Assembly (NCBI RefSeq): GCF_021390335.1
Contig: NZ_JAJUXK010000004.1
Coordinates: 124,001-188,000, forward strand
Direction of reading: 5' to 3'
Source: Dyadobacter sp. CY343
GTDB taxonomy: Bacteria; Bacteroidota; Bacteroidia; Cytophagales; Spirosomataceae
Length of the DNA: 64,000 nucleotides
In this document: piece after piece, positions 17,177-25,836 of the stretch
Layout: the number at the start of each line of letters is the position of its first letter
Position numbering within the stretch: the first letter of the stretch is position 1
Made by a program: the position numbers and the translations under genes
Notes under the pieces: model-generated
What the model saw: the letters and a program-made list of their open reading frames with translations, nothing else
Told to the model about the DNA's origin: nothing
The model's database searches: none

Positions 17177-18373
17177 TCAGAGTCGCTCGACGAGCCGCTC
17201 CACGATCACGGCCGAAGCGCCGCCTCCGCCATTACAGATCGCCGCCAGCCCGTATCTTCCGTTTCTTTGTTTCAATACCGATAGTAAAGTCGTGATAATG
17301 CGCGCGCCGGAAGCGCCCAGCGGGTGTCCAAGCGATACCGCTCCTCCGAATACGTTGACCCGATCAATATCCAGGTCCAGCATTTTGATGTAAGCCAGCG
17401 CCACAACCGCAAATGCCTCATTTACTTCGAAGTAATCAATATCCGAGATAGCTAACCCTGCTTTTTTCAATACTTTTTTTGTAGCCAAAACGGGCGTCGT
17501 CGTAAACCAGGCGGGATCCTGCTCGGCATCTGCATACGCCACGATCCTGGCAACAGGTACCAGATTTCCAGCATTCACTATATCTTTTCCTGCCAAAACC
17601 AATGCTGCCGCCCCGTCGTTGATCGTAGAAGCATTGGCTGCGGTCACAGTTCCATCTTTTGAAAAAACGGGTTTTAAAGAAGGTATTTTTTCAAACTTAA
17701 CCTTCCTGAATTCTTCGTCTTCACTGACCCAGGTGGAATCGCCGCCTTTCGGAGAAGGGATTTCAACAGATACCACCTCTTCTGAGAATAGCCCGGCTTC
17801 GGTTGATGCTGCGCTTCTTTTGTAGGATAAAATAGCAAATTCATCCTGCTCCCCGCGACTGATCTTGTATTCCGCGGCTGTCCGGTCGCCACATAATCCC
17901 ATCCCGATCTGATCATATACGTCAGTCAGTCCGTCCTTCAATAGCCCGTCGACGATCTCGCCGTGGCCATAACCATATCCGTTTCTCGCTTTGGGTAAAT
18001 AATAGGGAATCTGCGACATATTCTCCATTCCGCCTGCGACTACCACCTGCGCATCGCCCAGTTGAATCGATTGTGCCCCGAAAACCGTTGCTTTCATGCC
18101 GGAAGCGCACACTTTGTTTACTGTGGTACAAATTACGCTTGTCGGCAAGCCGGCATAAATCGCCGCCTGACGAGCCGGCGCCTGGCCCAGATTAGCAGAA
18201 ACTACATTCCCCATCAATACTTCATCCACCTGTCCCGCATTTACGCCCGATTTGGACAAAGCCGCCTGAATAGCTGTGGCGCCCAGTCTGGCTGCATGAA
18301 CTGAGGACAAACTTCCTCCAAAACTTCCGATAGGTGTGCGGGCCGCAGCCAGGATATATACTTCTTCTTTCAT
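17177..18373 (-). CDS. Acetyl-CoA C-acyltransferase (thiolase)
   Basis: 398-residue thiolase from the ATG at 18373 (MKEEVYILAAARTPIGSFGG). The catalytic set is complete: Cys89 (NKVCASGMKA, acyl carrier), His350 (GHPLGASGAR) and Cys380 (CNGGGGAS). It condenses two acetyl-CoA or cleaves beta-ketoacyl-CoA; sequence resembles the acetoacetyl-CoA-type thiolases. Upstream in the same direction are a DUF6814-like small membrane protein and an MHS transporter; the spacing to the former is 4 bp, so they form an operon that might couple organic-acid uptake to acyl-CoA metabolism. Confidence 0.92.
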   Translation of the reverse strand: MKEEVYILAAARTPIGSFGGSLSSVHAARLGATAIQAALSKSGVNAGQVDEVLMGNVVSANLGQAPARQAAIYAGLPTSVICTTVNKVCASGMKATVFGAQSIQLGDAQVVVAGGMENMSQIPYYLPKARNGYGYGHGEIVDGLLKDGLTDVYDQIGMGLCGDRTAAEYKISRGEQDEFAILSYKRSAASTEAGLFSEEVVSVEIPSPKGGDSTWVSEDEEFRKVKFEKIPSLKPVFSKDGTVTAANASTINDGAAALVLAGKDIVNAGNLVPVARIVAYADAEQDPAWFTTTPVLATKKVLKKAGLAISDIDYFEVNEAFAVVALAYIKMLDLDIDRVNVFGGAVSLGHPLGASGARIITTLLSVLKQRNGRYGLAAICNGGGGASAVIVERLVERL

Positions 18374-18377
18374 GTGC

Positions 18378-18629
18378 TTACAATTCCGATGAACTCTCGG
18401 GCAAGTGTTCATACTCGCCTTTCCACGCGTAATAACCGAAAATCACGAGTCCGGCGCAAATCGGAATAAAAATCAATATGATGATCGACCATTGTAAAGT
18501 CGTGTTGGTCCGATCTATTCCTTCTGCCGCTAGCCCGATCTTATCGCTCGCCTGCATAAACAAAAAAAGTATGATAACAGGTCCCAGTAACATCCAAACC
18601 AAACCCAAAAATTTCTTTAAAGCATTCAT
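18378..18629 (-). CDS. Small two-helix membrane protein (DUF6814-like)
   Basis: 83-residue protein with two transmembrane helices (about 10-28 and 46-66) separated by a polar loop, and a short acidic C-terminus. I recognise it as the small protein commonly encoded next to MHS-type transporters in Bacteroidota (DUF6814-like); its function is unknown and an accessory role for the transporter is inference. It lies between the transporter gene (34 bp) and the thiolase gene (4 bp). Confidence 0.7.
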   Translation of the reverse strand: MNALKKFLGLVWMLLGPVIILFLFMQASDKIGLAAEGIDRTNTTLQWSIIILIFIPICAGLVIFGYYAWKGEYEHLPESSSEL

Positions 18630-18663
18630 AATAAGCTATATATAAGTTTTTAGAATCTATATC

Positions 18664-20199
18664 TTAATCCATCACATTATTATCGACCCGGTTGTCAATA
18701 TATACTGCGCCGATCACGAAGGACAGCGCAGCGATACCGATCGGGTACCAGAGTCCGGAGAGTGGCGTGGAGCCGCTGAAAGAAGCGACCAGCGTGGCAA
18801 TAAATGGCACCAAACCTCCGAATACCCCATTTCCGATATGGTAAGGCAGCGACATGGAAGTATACCGGATCTGGGTTGGGAAAAGCTCGACCAGAAACGC
18901 CGCAATAGGCCCGTATACCATTGTAACCAGTAAAACCTGGAAGAAAACCAGTGCGATCACCATGATATAAGTGGAGCTGGATAACGTTACATCCTTGATA
19001 GCGACAGCTGATTCTGGCAAAGAACCAACCTGTCCGGCTGCTATTGTTTCCGTTTTTACCTCTTTAAATGTCATCCCGCTCGCCAGCGTTTTTACCACAG
19101 TTGTCGTAATCAGCGAATCCGTTTTGTTAGTAGCCAGGCCGCGTTCAGTAACCGGCTCAGAAACATTGGCCAGGCTGGTTTTCTCAAACTCCCGCACATT
19201 AGTAGCATCTATAAAATATTGATAAATAGGTCGGTAGCATATTACCCCCAGCAGCATTCCAGTCAGCATAATCCATTTGCGGCCCACTTTATCGCTCCAC
19301 GATCCGAATACCACAAAAAACGGCGTCGCGAAAAGTATGGCCCAGAGCAGAATATATCTGGATTCGTTGAAATCCAGTTTGCAGGTATTTTCAAGAAAAG
19401 ATTGCGCGTAAAACTGCCCGGTGTACCAGATCACCCCCTGCCCCATTGTCGCCCCGAAAAGCGCAAGCAATACCATTTTGAAATTCGCCTTTTTCTGAAA
19501 ACTCTCTTTCAAAGGATTTGCCGAGACTTTTCCTTCCGCTTTCAGCTTGGTAAAAACGGGGGATTCGTGCATTTTCATCCGGATATATATCGAAACTCCA
19601 ACCAGCAGAATGGACACCAAAAACGGGATCCGCCAGCCCCAGTCGGCAAAAGCTTCACTTCCTAACATATTCTTGGTCAGCACGATAATACCCAGCGAAA
19701 GGAACAGTCCAAGTGTTGCGGTAGTCTGGATCCAGCTCGTGAAAAACCCCCGCTTCCCTACCGGTGCATGCTCTGCTACATAGGTTGCAGCACCGCCATA
19801 TTCGCCGCCCAGAGCCAGTCCCTGCACAAGCCGCAATATCAAAACCAGAATAGGCGCGGCGTAACCGATACTCGAATAGGAAGGTATCAACCCGATCAAA
19901 AACGTGGAGCCGCCCATTAAAACGAGCGTGAGCAGGAAGGTGTATTTACGTCCGATCAAATCTCCCAATCTGCCAAAAACCAACGCGCCGAATGGTCTTA
20001 CAATGAATCCGGCAGCGAAAATCGCGAGCGTATTAATCAATGCGGAAGCACCTGCGTCGCTTGGAAACAGCTGTTGTCCGATGATGACGGCGAGGCTGCC
20101 GAAAATGTAGAAATCATACCATTCGATTAATGTACCAAGTGACGAAGCGGCAATTACCTGGGTAATACTCTGGGTAGCATTTGGGTTCTCGGAACGCAT
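18664..20199 (-). CDS. MFS transporter, metabolite:H+ symporter (MHS) type
   Basis: 511-residue major facilitator of the MHS family (ProP/KgtP/ShiA-like), which imports organic acids or zwitterions with protons. The ATG at 20199 gives MRSENPNATQSITQVIAASS, and the first helix has the family EWYDFYIFG. The A-like motifs GRLGDLIGRK and GSWSDKVGRKW are present. Unusual is an inserted ~79-residue soluble loop (about 331-409) rich in Thr/Val/Glu between helices of the C-terminal half, absent from typical MHS proteins of ~430-450 residues. The operon continues with a small membrane protein and a thiolase. The substrate is unknown. Confidence 0.88.
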   Translation of the reverse strand: MRSENPNATQSITQVIAASSLGTLIEWYDFYIFGSLAVIIGQQLFPSDAGASALINTLAIFAAGFIVRPFGALVFGRLGDLIGRKYTFLLTLVLMGGSTFLIGLIPSYSSIGYAAPILVLILRLVQGLALGGEYGGAATYVAEHAPVGKRGFFTSWIQTTATLGLFLSLGIIVLTKNMLGSEAFADWGWRIPFLVSILLVGVSIYIRMKMHESPVFTKLKAEGKVSANPLKESFQKKANFKMVLLALFGATMGQGVIWYTGQFYAQSFLENTCKLDFNESRYILLWAILFATPFFVVFGSWSDKVGRKWIMLTGMLLGVICYRPIYQYFIDATNVREFEKTSLANVSEPVTERGLATNKTDSLITTTVVKTLASGMTFKEVKTETIAAGQVGSLPESAVAIKDVTLSSSTYIMVIALVFFQVLLVTMVYGPIAAFLVELFPTQIRYTSMSLPYHIGNGVFGGLVPFIATLVASFSGSTPLSGLWYPIGIAALSFVIGAVYIDNRVDNNVMD

Positions 20200-20275
20200 G
20201 GGTTTGGGAAAAGTGAGAAAAACAGAATTTAGCTGAATAAGGCGCAACCCTCTTCCCGATACTCATTAATAAAGG

Positions 20276-20308
20276 AAAAGCCCTCAGGAGTTTGTCCAAA
20301 GGGCTTTT
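20276..20308 (-). terminator. Hairpin terminator after the acidic protein gene
   Basis: Stem AAAAGCCCT / AGGGCTTTT with a 15-base loop, in the 131-bp gap between the stop of the acidic protein gene and the start of the MHS transporter. It is downstream of the former on the minus strand. Confidence 0.65.
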
Positions 20309-20330
20309 TCGAAATAGACTTTAACCAGTA

Positions 20331-20636
20331 CTAGATGTCGTCGTCTTCGTCATCGGGATCGATAATCTCGTCACCATCTTCAATAACGACTTCACGATCA
20401 TCAATATCCGCATCAAATTCGTCGGCTACTGTCTCTTCGTCATCAATTACTTCATCATCTGTTTCTTCGTCCAGTAGATCCTCGTCCTCATCGTCGCCAT
20501 TTCCGCCGGCAATGCTCGGATCCTCTGCAATCGGCCTTGATTGCTGGGTATTGGTGGGATAATCAGGAAAAACAGGTGGTTCAATAATGGGTTTGCTTGT
20601 ATCTGCAATAGCAGGCTCTCCTCTTTCGCGTATCAT
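20331..20636 (-). CDS. Highly acidic hypothetical protein
   Basis: 101-residue protein whose C-terminal half is almost all Asp/Glu with Ile/Val (for example DDEDEDLLDEETDDE); the N-terminal 50 residues are Pro-rich. It has no signal peptide and no domain I can name. The composition fits an intrinsically disordered protein binding cations or basic partners. Because low-complexity acidic frames can arise by chance from skewed sequence, the main support is the clean ATG, its own terminator and codon use without internal stops. Confidence 0.55.
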   Translation of the reverse strand: MIRERGEPAIADTSKPIIEPPVFPDYPTNTQQSRPIAEDPSIAGGNGDDEDEDLLDEETDDEVIDDEETVADEFDADIDDREVVIEDGDEIIDPDDEDDDI

Positions 20637-20862
20637 GACATTTGAAGTTAAAAGTTCTACTAATTATTTGGCAAGTACCGTTTAAATAATCGTTCCAAGA
20701 CGCTTCTGAAATGCGTTGCTGTGCGCTTCATCCAGCAAAAGGTACATATTGTTAATCATTTGGTAAAATGTAAAAACCTGATGAAATTGCTGCGACCCCA
20801 CCTGACTACAAATAACCACACTCCAATCCTGTTCCTACCATCCTAACCCAAAGAGCCTGACC

Positions 20863-21600
20863 ATGACCCAAAGAATTGCTGTATTCCTGTGCTTCATTGT
20901 ATGCGCCTTTTCCCATTATGTTAGCGCAGCCGCAAATCCTGATTCCTCACTTGTCGTCAAAAGAACAACCGATTTTAAAGTAAATGGAGAAGGTACCGCC
21001 GCTAACTGGGCGGCCGCAAAGTGGTTCGATATTACCGTTCAAAAAGGTCCCAAACAGGCCGCTCCCGGCAAACAATATCCGACCAAAGTCAAGATCATGT
21101 ATTCGGATAAAGGTATTTACTTCCTTTTCGACTGCACCGACAAGAAACTGACCGCAACTATTCTGGAAGATTACGGGATGTTGTTTAAAGAGGATGTAGT
21201 CGAAGTTTTTCTCTGGCCGGACACCAAAGTGCCCATTTACCTTGAATATGAAGTATCGCCGCTCAATTACGAGCTGCCTATTTTGGTGCCCAATATCAAT
21301 GGAAAAGCACAGGGTTGGAAGCCGTGGATCTACAATGAAAGTACGCGCGTGCACCACGAAACCAGCGTGCAGGGCGGACAGAAAAAGAGTATGGCCTCAG
21401 TAGAAGGCTGGAAAGCGGAGTTTTTTATTCCTTATGCATTAATGAACCCGATCGTACCATCGATCCCGAAGAAAGGAACCAAATGGAGGGGCAACTTTTA
21501 CCGCATTGATTACGATTCGGAAACTGCCTATTATTCGTGGCAGAAAACGGGTGGCAGCTTCCACGAATTCCAGAAATTCGGCACACTGATCTTCGAGTAA
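20863..21600 (+). CDS. CBM9-like carbohydrate-binding protein, exported
   Basis: 245-residue exported protein with a single carbohydrate-binding-module 9-like fold. Residues 1-22 are a signal peptide. The mature part has FKVNGEGTAANWAAAKWFDI near the N-terminus, KIMYSDKGIYFLFDCTD, then the characteristic EDVVEVFLWPD and YLEYEVSP strand pair, and ends YYSWQKTGGSFHEFQKFGTLIFE. Such single-domain proteins in Bacteroidota are usually periplasmic or surface-associated; no enzyme activity is evident. The lactonase gene follows 45 bp downstream in the same direction. Confidence 0.82.
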   Translation: MTQRIAVFLCFIVCAFSHYVSAAANPDSSLVVKRTTDFKVNGEGTAANWAAAKWFDITVQKGPKQAAPGKQYPTKVKIMYSDKGIYFLFDCTDKKLTATILEDYGMLFKEDVVEVFLWPDTKVPIYLEYEVSPLNYELPILVPNINGKAQGWKPWIYNESTRVHHETSVQGGQKKSMASVEGWKAEFFIPYALMNPIVPSIPKKGTKWRGNFYRIDYDSETAYYSWQKTGGSFHEFQKFGTLIFE

Positions 21601-21645
21601 TGCTGCTTCGCAAATTTTAATTTATACCAACCAATTACTAAACCC

Positions 21646-22743
21646 ATGAGATTAACCATTCTGACCTTGTTTTGCCTGATCGCTATGACAACATTCGCAC
21701 AGAAGACCAAAGAGATCCTGTATGTGGGCACTTACACGCAAAAAGGAGAAGGTATTTACGTGTATGAACTGGATCGAAGTAATATGTCTGTCAAAGAGTT
21801 ACAGATCATTACCAGCAAAACCAGCCCGTCTTTTCTAGAATTTCATCCTAATAAAAAATACCTGTACGCCGCCAATGAAGGAACTGGGACCGTCTCAGCT
21901 TACGCGATCGACCCGGCTACTGGAAAGCTGACTGTGATCAATGAGCAGCCTTCGCACGGAAGCGGGTCTTGCCACATCGGCGTGGATCCGAAAGGCCGGT
22001 TTGTGTACGTTTCCAATTACGGCAGCGGCGACCTTGCTGTGTATAAGCTTAACCAGGACGGCAGCATCGGTGCGCTGACCGACACGATTCAGAACAAAGG
22101 AGCCGCTGACCAGAAGCCGCACATGCATTCAATGATACCAAGTGCCGATGGAAAATTTGTATACGCTTCCGATCTGGGTATTGATAAAATAATGCTCTAT
22201 GCTATTGACGCTCAAACAGGTAAGCTGACGCCCGGCTCAGTGCCTTACGCAGAAGTACAAAAAGGCGACGGCCCACGGCATTTTGTGATCCACCCGAACG
22301 GGAATTTTGGTTATTCGGTAGGAGAACTGAGTTCGGTGGTCAATTCATTTAAGATCGTGAAAAACTCGGGTGCGCTCGTGCCGCTGGAACGTGCTACCAT
22401 GTTGCCGGCTGACTTTAAGGGCAAAAATTCCGCCGCTGATATTCACTTTTCACCTGATGGAAAATTCCTGTACGCTTCTAACCGGGGCCACGAAAGTCTG
22501 GCGATTTACAATGTCGATGCCACCACCGGCAAACTGAAACCAGCCGGTCACGTAGAAACGCATGGAAAGCATCCGCGGAATTTTCTGATCGATGAAAAGG
22601 GGGAATTCGCGATCGTCGCCAACCGCGATAACGACAATCTGGTATTCTTTAAAATGGACGCAAAATCCGGACAGCTCACGTTCGCAAACAAGGAGGTCAG
22701 CGTGCCTACGCCGGTTTGCGTCAAACAGCTTTTCCTGAAATAG
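21646..22743 (+). CDS. Lactonase family (7-bladed propeller) protein
   Basis: 365-residue seven-bladed beta-propeller of the 6-phosphogluconolactonase (YbhE/Pgl)-like lactonase family, with a signal peptide (residues 1-19, ending TTFAQ), so acting outside the cytoplasm on a non-phosphorylated lactone if active. Blades show the repeat pattern as in SPSFLEFHPNKKYLYAANEG, GVDPKGRFVYVSNYGSGD and FSPDGKFLYASNRGHESL. The pairing with the CBM9-like gene just upstream suggests a shared role in sugar handling. A hairpin terminator follows. Confidence 0.88.
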   Translation: MRLTILTLFCLIAMTTFAQKTKEILYVGTYTQKGEGIYVYELDRSNMSVKELQIITSKTSPSFLEFHPNKKYLYAANEGTGTVSAYAIDPATGKLTVINEQPSHGSGSCHIGVDPKGRFVYVSNYGSGDLAVYKLNQDGSIGALTDTIQNKGAADQKPHMHSMIPSADGKFVYASDLGIDKIMLYAIDAQTGKLTPGSVPYAEVQKGDGPRHFVIHPNGNFGYSVGELSSVVNSFKIVKNSGALVPLERATMLPADFKGKNSAADIHFSPDGKFLYASNRGHESLAIYNVDATTGKLKPAGHVETHGKHPRNFLIDEKGEFAIVANRDNDNLVFFKMDAKSGQLTFANKEVSVPTPVCVKQLFLK

Positions 22744-22772
22744 CCTTTCTAATTTCTCGAAATACAAGTAAA

Positions 22773-22817
22773 AAAAGAGCCTGCATGAGCGCAAGAAGTC
22801 GCGTTCAGCAGGCTTTT
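22773..22817 (+). terminator. Hairpin terminator after lactonase gene
   Basis: Inverted repeat with arms AAAAGAGCCTGC and GCAGGCTTTT (GCCTGC/GCAGGC perfect), a partly self-complementary loop, and a T-rich 3' side. It lies 30 bp after the lactonase stop. Confidence 0.7.
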
Positions 22818-22950
22818 CTGTTTTGTACTGTGTTCGAACACCCGTTTCAAAAATCCATAATTTTCATCAAAACAAAAGAACTACAATTGCTATATTGACC
22901 AAACTTTATTCTATAAATTGCGCATATCAAAAAAAATAAAGCTACCAGAA

Positions 22951-22981
22951 GAGTATTCGCACATATTTCCTGCATCCTTAT
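22951..22981 (+). promoter_or_regulatory. Bipartite ECF-type promoter before the SelA-like cluster
   Basis: GAGTATT (22951-22957), a 12-nt spacer, then CTGCATCCTTAT (22970-22981), 55 bp before the ATG of the PLP-enzyme gene. The same two blocks with the same spacer occur at 35531-35561 before fecR. It does not resemble the housekeeping TTG/TAnnTTTG promoter, and the spacing fits -35/-10 recognition by an ECF sigma factor. The ECF sigma gene at 30332-30943 is the obvious candidate reader. The AAGAGTATT block appears again at 22984-22992. Confidence 0.7.
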
Positions 22982-23036
22982 TTAAGAGTATTCCAAAAAT
23001 TCTTAAAACAGCGTAATTAAATAGTCCTGAACCATT

Positions 23037-24257
23037 ATGATCAATCGCAGAGATTTAATCAAGCATTTGTCCGCCTTTCCTCTTCTGGGCGGATTTCTAG
23101 GGCAAAACGGAGCAGAAGCTGCCGGGCTTGTTGCGAAAGTACCAGCCAGGAACCTGGCCAAAGAACTGGGGATCCGCACATTCATCAATGCCGCTGGAAC
23201 CTACACTGCGATGACGGGCTCGCTGATGCACGAGGAAGTGATGGAAACGATACAAGGCGCTGGGAAGGAATTTATGATGCTGGATGAGGTGCAGACGAAA
23301 GTGGGCGAAAAGATCGCGGCACTGACGCACGCGGAAGCTGCGGTGGTTACAGCGGGCTGTTTTTCGGCCTTAACACTCGGGCTGGCGGGAGTACTGACCG
23401 GAATGGACCAAAAAAAGGTCGAGGCACTGCCACATCTGGAAGGTACCGGGATGAAATCGGAAGTAATTATCCAAAAAGGACACGATATTGGCTATTCGCA
23501 CGCACTGACCAATACAGGCTGCAAAATCATCCAGATCGAGACGATCGAGGAATTACAGAAGGCGATCAATGAAAAGACTGCGCTGCTGTGGTTTTTGCAT
23601 ATTCAATCGGACAAAGGCCAGATCAACCACCAGCAATGGGTTGAGATCGCGAAAAAGAATGGTATCCCGACGATGATCGATATGGCGGCCGACGTTCCGC
23701 CGGTTGAAAACCTCTGGAAATTCAATGATATGGGCTTTGACCTGGTTTGTGTTTCGGGTGGAAAAGCAATGCGCGGGCCACAGAGCGCGGGAATTTTGAT
23801 GGGCAGAAAACATCTGATCGACGCGGCGCGACTGAGCATGCCACCGCGTGGCTCGACAATCGGCCGGGGAATGAAGGTGAATAAGGAAGAAATCCTGGGT
23901 ATGTACGTGGCGCTGGACAAATTTGTCAAAATGGACCACAAAAAGGAGTGGAAAATGTGGGAAGACCGTGCTGCAACAATCAGGAATGCGGCAAAAAGCG
24001 TGGCCGGAGTAAATGTAGAAACGTTCGCCCCTGAACTGGGTAACCACACGCCTACCCTGCGGATCTCCTGGGATGCCACGAAAGTATCGCTGCCCGTAAA
24101 AGTGTTGCAGCAAAACCTGCGCGATGGAAGCCCGTCGATTGAAATCATGCCCGGCGAGAACAATACGCTGACTATAACCACCTGGATGTTGAAGCCGGGA
24201 GAAGAAAAAATAGTTGCTACCAGACTGAAAGAAGAGCTGTCGAAAGCAGTTGTCTGA
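23037..24257 (+). CDS. SelA-like PLP-dependent enzyme with Tat signal
   Basis: 406-residue fold-type I PLP enzyme of the SelA-like group, which in characterised relatives includes D-glucosaminate-6-phosphate ammonia-lyase. The PLP lysine is probably Lys243 (VSGGKAMRGPQ), and the Asp of IDMAADVPPV lies about 24 residues before it. The N-terminus NRRDLIKHLSAFPLLGG fits a twin-arginine signal (RRxxxK), meaning a folded cofactor-bearing protein sent to the periplasm. That is unusual, since most SelA-like enzymes are cytoplasmic. It leads a cluster with a deacetylase, dehydrogenases and RidA, behind the bipartite promoter. Likely reaction: elimination of ammonia from an amino acid or amino sugar acid; the substrate is not known. 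Confidence 0.82.
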   Translation: MINRRDLIKHLSAFPLLGGFLGQNGAEAAGLVAKVPARNLAKELGIRTFINAAGTYTAMTGSLMHEEVMETIQGAGKEFMMLDEVQTKVGEKIAALTHAEAAVVTAGCFSALTLGLAGVLTGMDQKKVEALPHLEGTGMKSEVIIQKGHDIGYSHALTNTGCKIIQIETIEELQKAINEKTALLWFLHIQSDKGQINHQQWVEIAKKNGIPTMIDMAADVPPVENLWKFNDMGFDLVCVSGGKAMRGPQSAGILMGRKHLIDAARLSMPPRGSTIGRGMKVNKEEILGMYVALDKFVKMDHKKEWKMWEDRAATIRNAAKSVAGVNVETFAPELGNHTPTLRISWDATKVSLPVKVLQQNLRDGSPSIEIMPGENNTLTITTWMLKPGEEKIVATRLKEELSKAVV

Positions 24258-24295
24258 TCGCAATCCGGAATAGCAGTACCTAAGCCCCTTTAAAA

Positions 24296-25546
24296 ATGAA
24301 ATATAAATTTATACTTACCTGCCTTCTATCGGCTGCTGGCTTTGTTGTATGTAACGCGCAGACTTACAGCATTTTAATCAAAGGCGGAACCGTTATCGAC
24401 CCGAAAAACAATATCAATCAGGTGATGGATATTGGGATTTATCAAGGGAAGATCAAAAAAGTAGCCAAAGATATTGACCCGAAAGAAGCCCGGCAGGTGG
24501 TGGACGCAAAAGGAATGTACGTCACGCCCGGCCTGATCGATATTCACGGACACGTCTTTTTCGGCACGCAGGTCAACCACTACCTCAGCAACGGATTTAT
24601 CGCCCTGCCTCCCGACGGGTTCACGTTCCGGGTGGGCATTACCACGATCGTCGACGCGGGCGGTGCCGGGTGGAGCTCATTTGAGGATTTTAAAAACAAC
24701 ATTATCCTTAATTCGAAGACCCGCGTACTCTCTTTCATGAATATCGTGGGCCAGGGAATGCGCGGCGGCAACTGGGAGCAGGATACTTCCGATATGGATC
24801 CTAACCTGGCGGCGGCTGTCGCATTAAGGAACAAAAATGACGTGGTGGGTTTCAAAGTCGCGCACTTCGTAGGTCAGGACTGGAAGCCTGTCGACAATGC
24901 GGTTAAGGCCGGGAAGCTGGCCAATATGCCTGTTATGGTCGATTTTGGAGGAAGTACCCCGCCACTTCCGCTGGAAGATCTTTTCATGAAACACCTGCGC
25001 CCGGGTGATATTTTCACACATGCCTATACACTTCTCGAAGGAAATGTGCGCGAAACGATCGTGGATGAAGACACTAAAAAAGTAAAGCCGTTTGCGATCG
25101 AAGCGCGTAAAAAAGGCATTGTTTTTGATGTAGGCTACGGCGGCGCGAGCTTCAACTATTCGCAGGCTATTCCGGCAGTGAAATCAGGTTTTTACCCCAA
25201 TACCATCAGTACTGACCTTCATACCGGTAGCATGAACGGTTCGATGAAGGATATGCTCAGCATTATGTCCAAGTTTTATATAATGGGAATGGACCTGCCG
25301 GCTGTCATCAAAGCCAGCACGTGGTCGCCCGCTCAGGTGATTCACAGAGAAAATCTTGGGCACCTGTCAGAAGGTGCGATTGCAGACGTCGCAATCTTCT
25401 CGATGCGCAAAGGAAATTTTGGTTTTTATGATAAAACGGGATACAAAATGGAAGGCAAAGAAAAGCTGGAATGCGAACTCACGATCATGGGGGGCAAGAT
25501 TGTTTACGACCTGAACGGGATTACGAAGCCGGTTTATTTGAAATAA
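24296..25546 (+). CDS. Amidohydrolase/deacetylase metallohydrolase, exported
   Basis: 416-residue amidohydrolase-superfamily enzyme of the type found with SelA-like genes in Gram-positives (EF_0837-like). It carries a signal peptide (residues 1-21, ending VVCNAQ). Metal-site residues are His84 and His86 (DIHGHVF), Lys187 (GFKVAHF, a candidate carbamylated Lys), His242 (FTHAY) and Asp307 (STDLH). The position after the fifth strand, usually His in the family as I remember it, is Asp216 here (VMVDFGG). It probably removes an acyl group from an N- or O-acylated compound, supplying the PLP enzyme encoded 38 bp upstream. Confidence 0.83.
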   Translation: MKYKFILTCLLSAAGFVVCNAQTYSILIKGGTVIDPKNNINQVMDIGIYQGKIKKVAKDIDPKEARQVVDAKGMYVTPGLIDIHGHVFFGTQVNHYLSNGFIALPPDGFTFRVGITTIVDAGGAGWSSFEDFKNNIILNSKTRVLSFMNIVGQGMRGGNWEQDTSDMDPNLAAAVALRNKNDVVGFKVAHFVGQDWKPVDNAVKAGKLANMPVMVDFGGSTPPLPLEDLFMKHLRPGDIFTHAYTLLEGNVRETIVDEDTKKVKPFAIEARKKGIVFDVGYGGASFNYSQAIPAVKSGFYPNTISTDLHTGSMNGSMKDMLSIMSKFYIMGMDLPAVIKASTWSPAQVIHRENLGHLSEGAIADVAIFSMRKGNFGFYDKTGYKMEGKEKLECELTIMGGKIVYDLNGITKPVYLK

Positions 25547-25602
25547 GGGAGGAAGGGAGGAAGGAGGAAAGGAGGAAGGAGAAAAAGAGGAGAGAAACCA
25601 CG
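25547..25602. repeat. Purine-only (GGA)n-like tract
   Basis: Directly after the amidohydrolase stop, about 50 bases contain almost only A and G on the plus strand, built from repeated GGAGGAAGG-like units. Such tracts can form triplex or G-rich structures and are prone to slippage. No gene is encoded here. Confidence 0.6.
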
Positions 25603-25603
25603 A

Positions 25604-25800
25604 GAAAGTCCCTTTTGGGATTTAGGGTAAAAGGCACGGAAGCACCCCCAACCCCCTGAGAGGGGGCTTTTGCGGTACTGCATGGAAAAACAAAAAAGTC
25701 CCTTTAGGGATTTAGGGTAATGTACCCCCAACCCCCTGAGAGGGGGCTTTTGCGGTACTGCTTGGAAAATGAGAAAGTCCCTTTAGGGATTTAGGGTAAT
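25604..25800. repeat. Two and a third copies of a REP-like palindromic repeat
   Basis: Unit of ~80-90 bp: left arm AAAGTCCCTTTAGGGATTT, AGGGTA, a short spacer, then CCCCAACCCCCTGAGAGGGG and GCTTTTGCGGTACTGC. Copies start at about 25604 and 25695, and a third copy (25774-25800) stops after the left arm. Each arm is itself palindromic (TCCCTTTAGGGA; CCCCCTGAGAGGGGG), and the two arms are imperfect reverse complements of each other, so one unit folds as a long hairpin with AGGGTA-ATG-TACCCC at its core. Copy 1 has a longer central spacer. It lies between the amidohydrolase and dehydrogenase genes and could also act as an attenuating hairpin. Confidence 0.8.
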
Positions 25801-25836
25801 AAAACAAAAAAAGGCAACAGGCTCGATCAAACGCCA

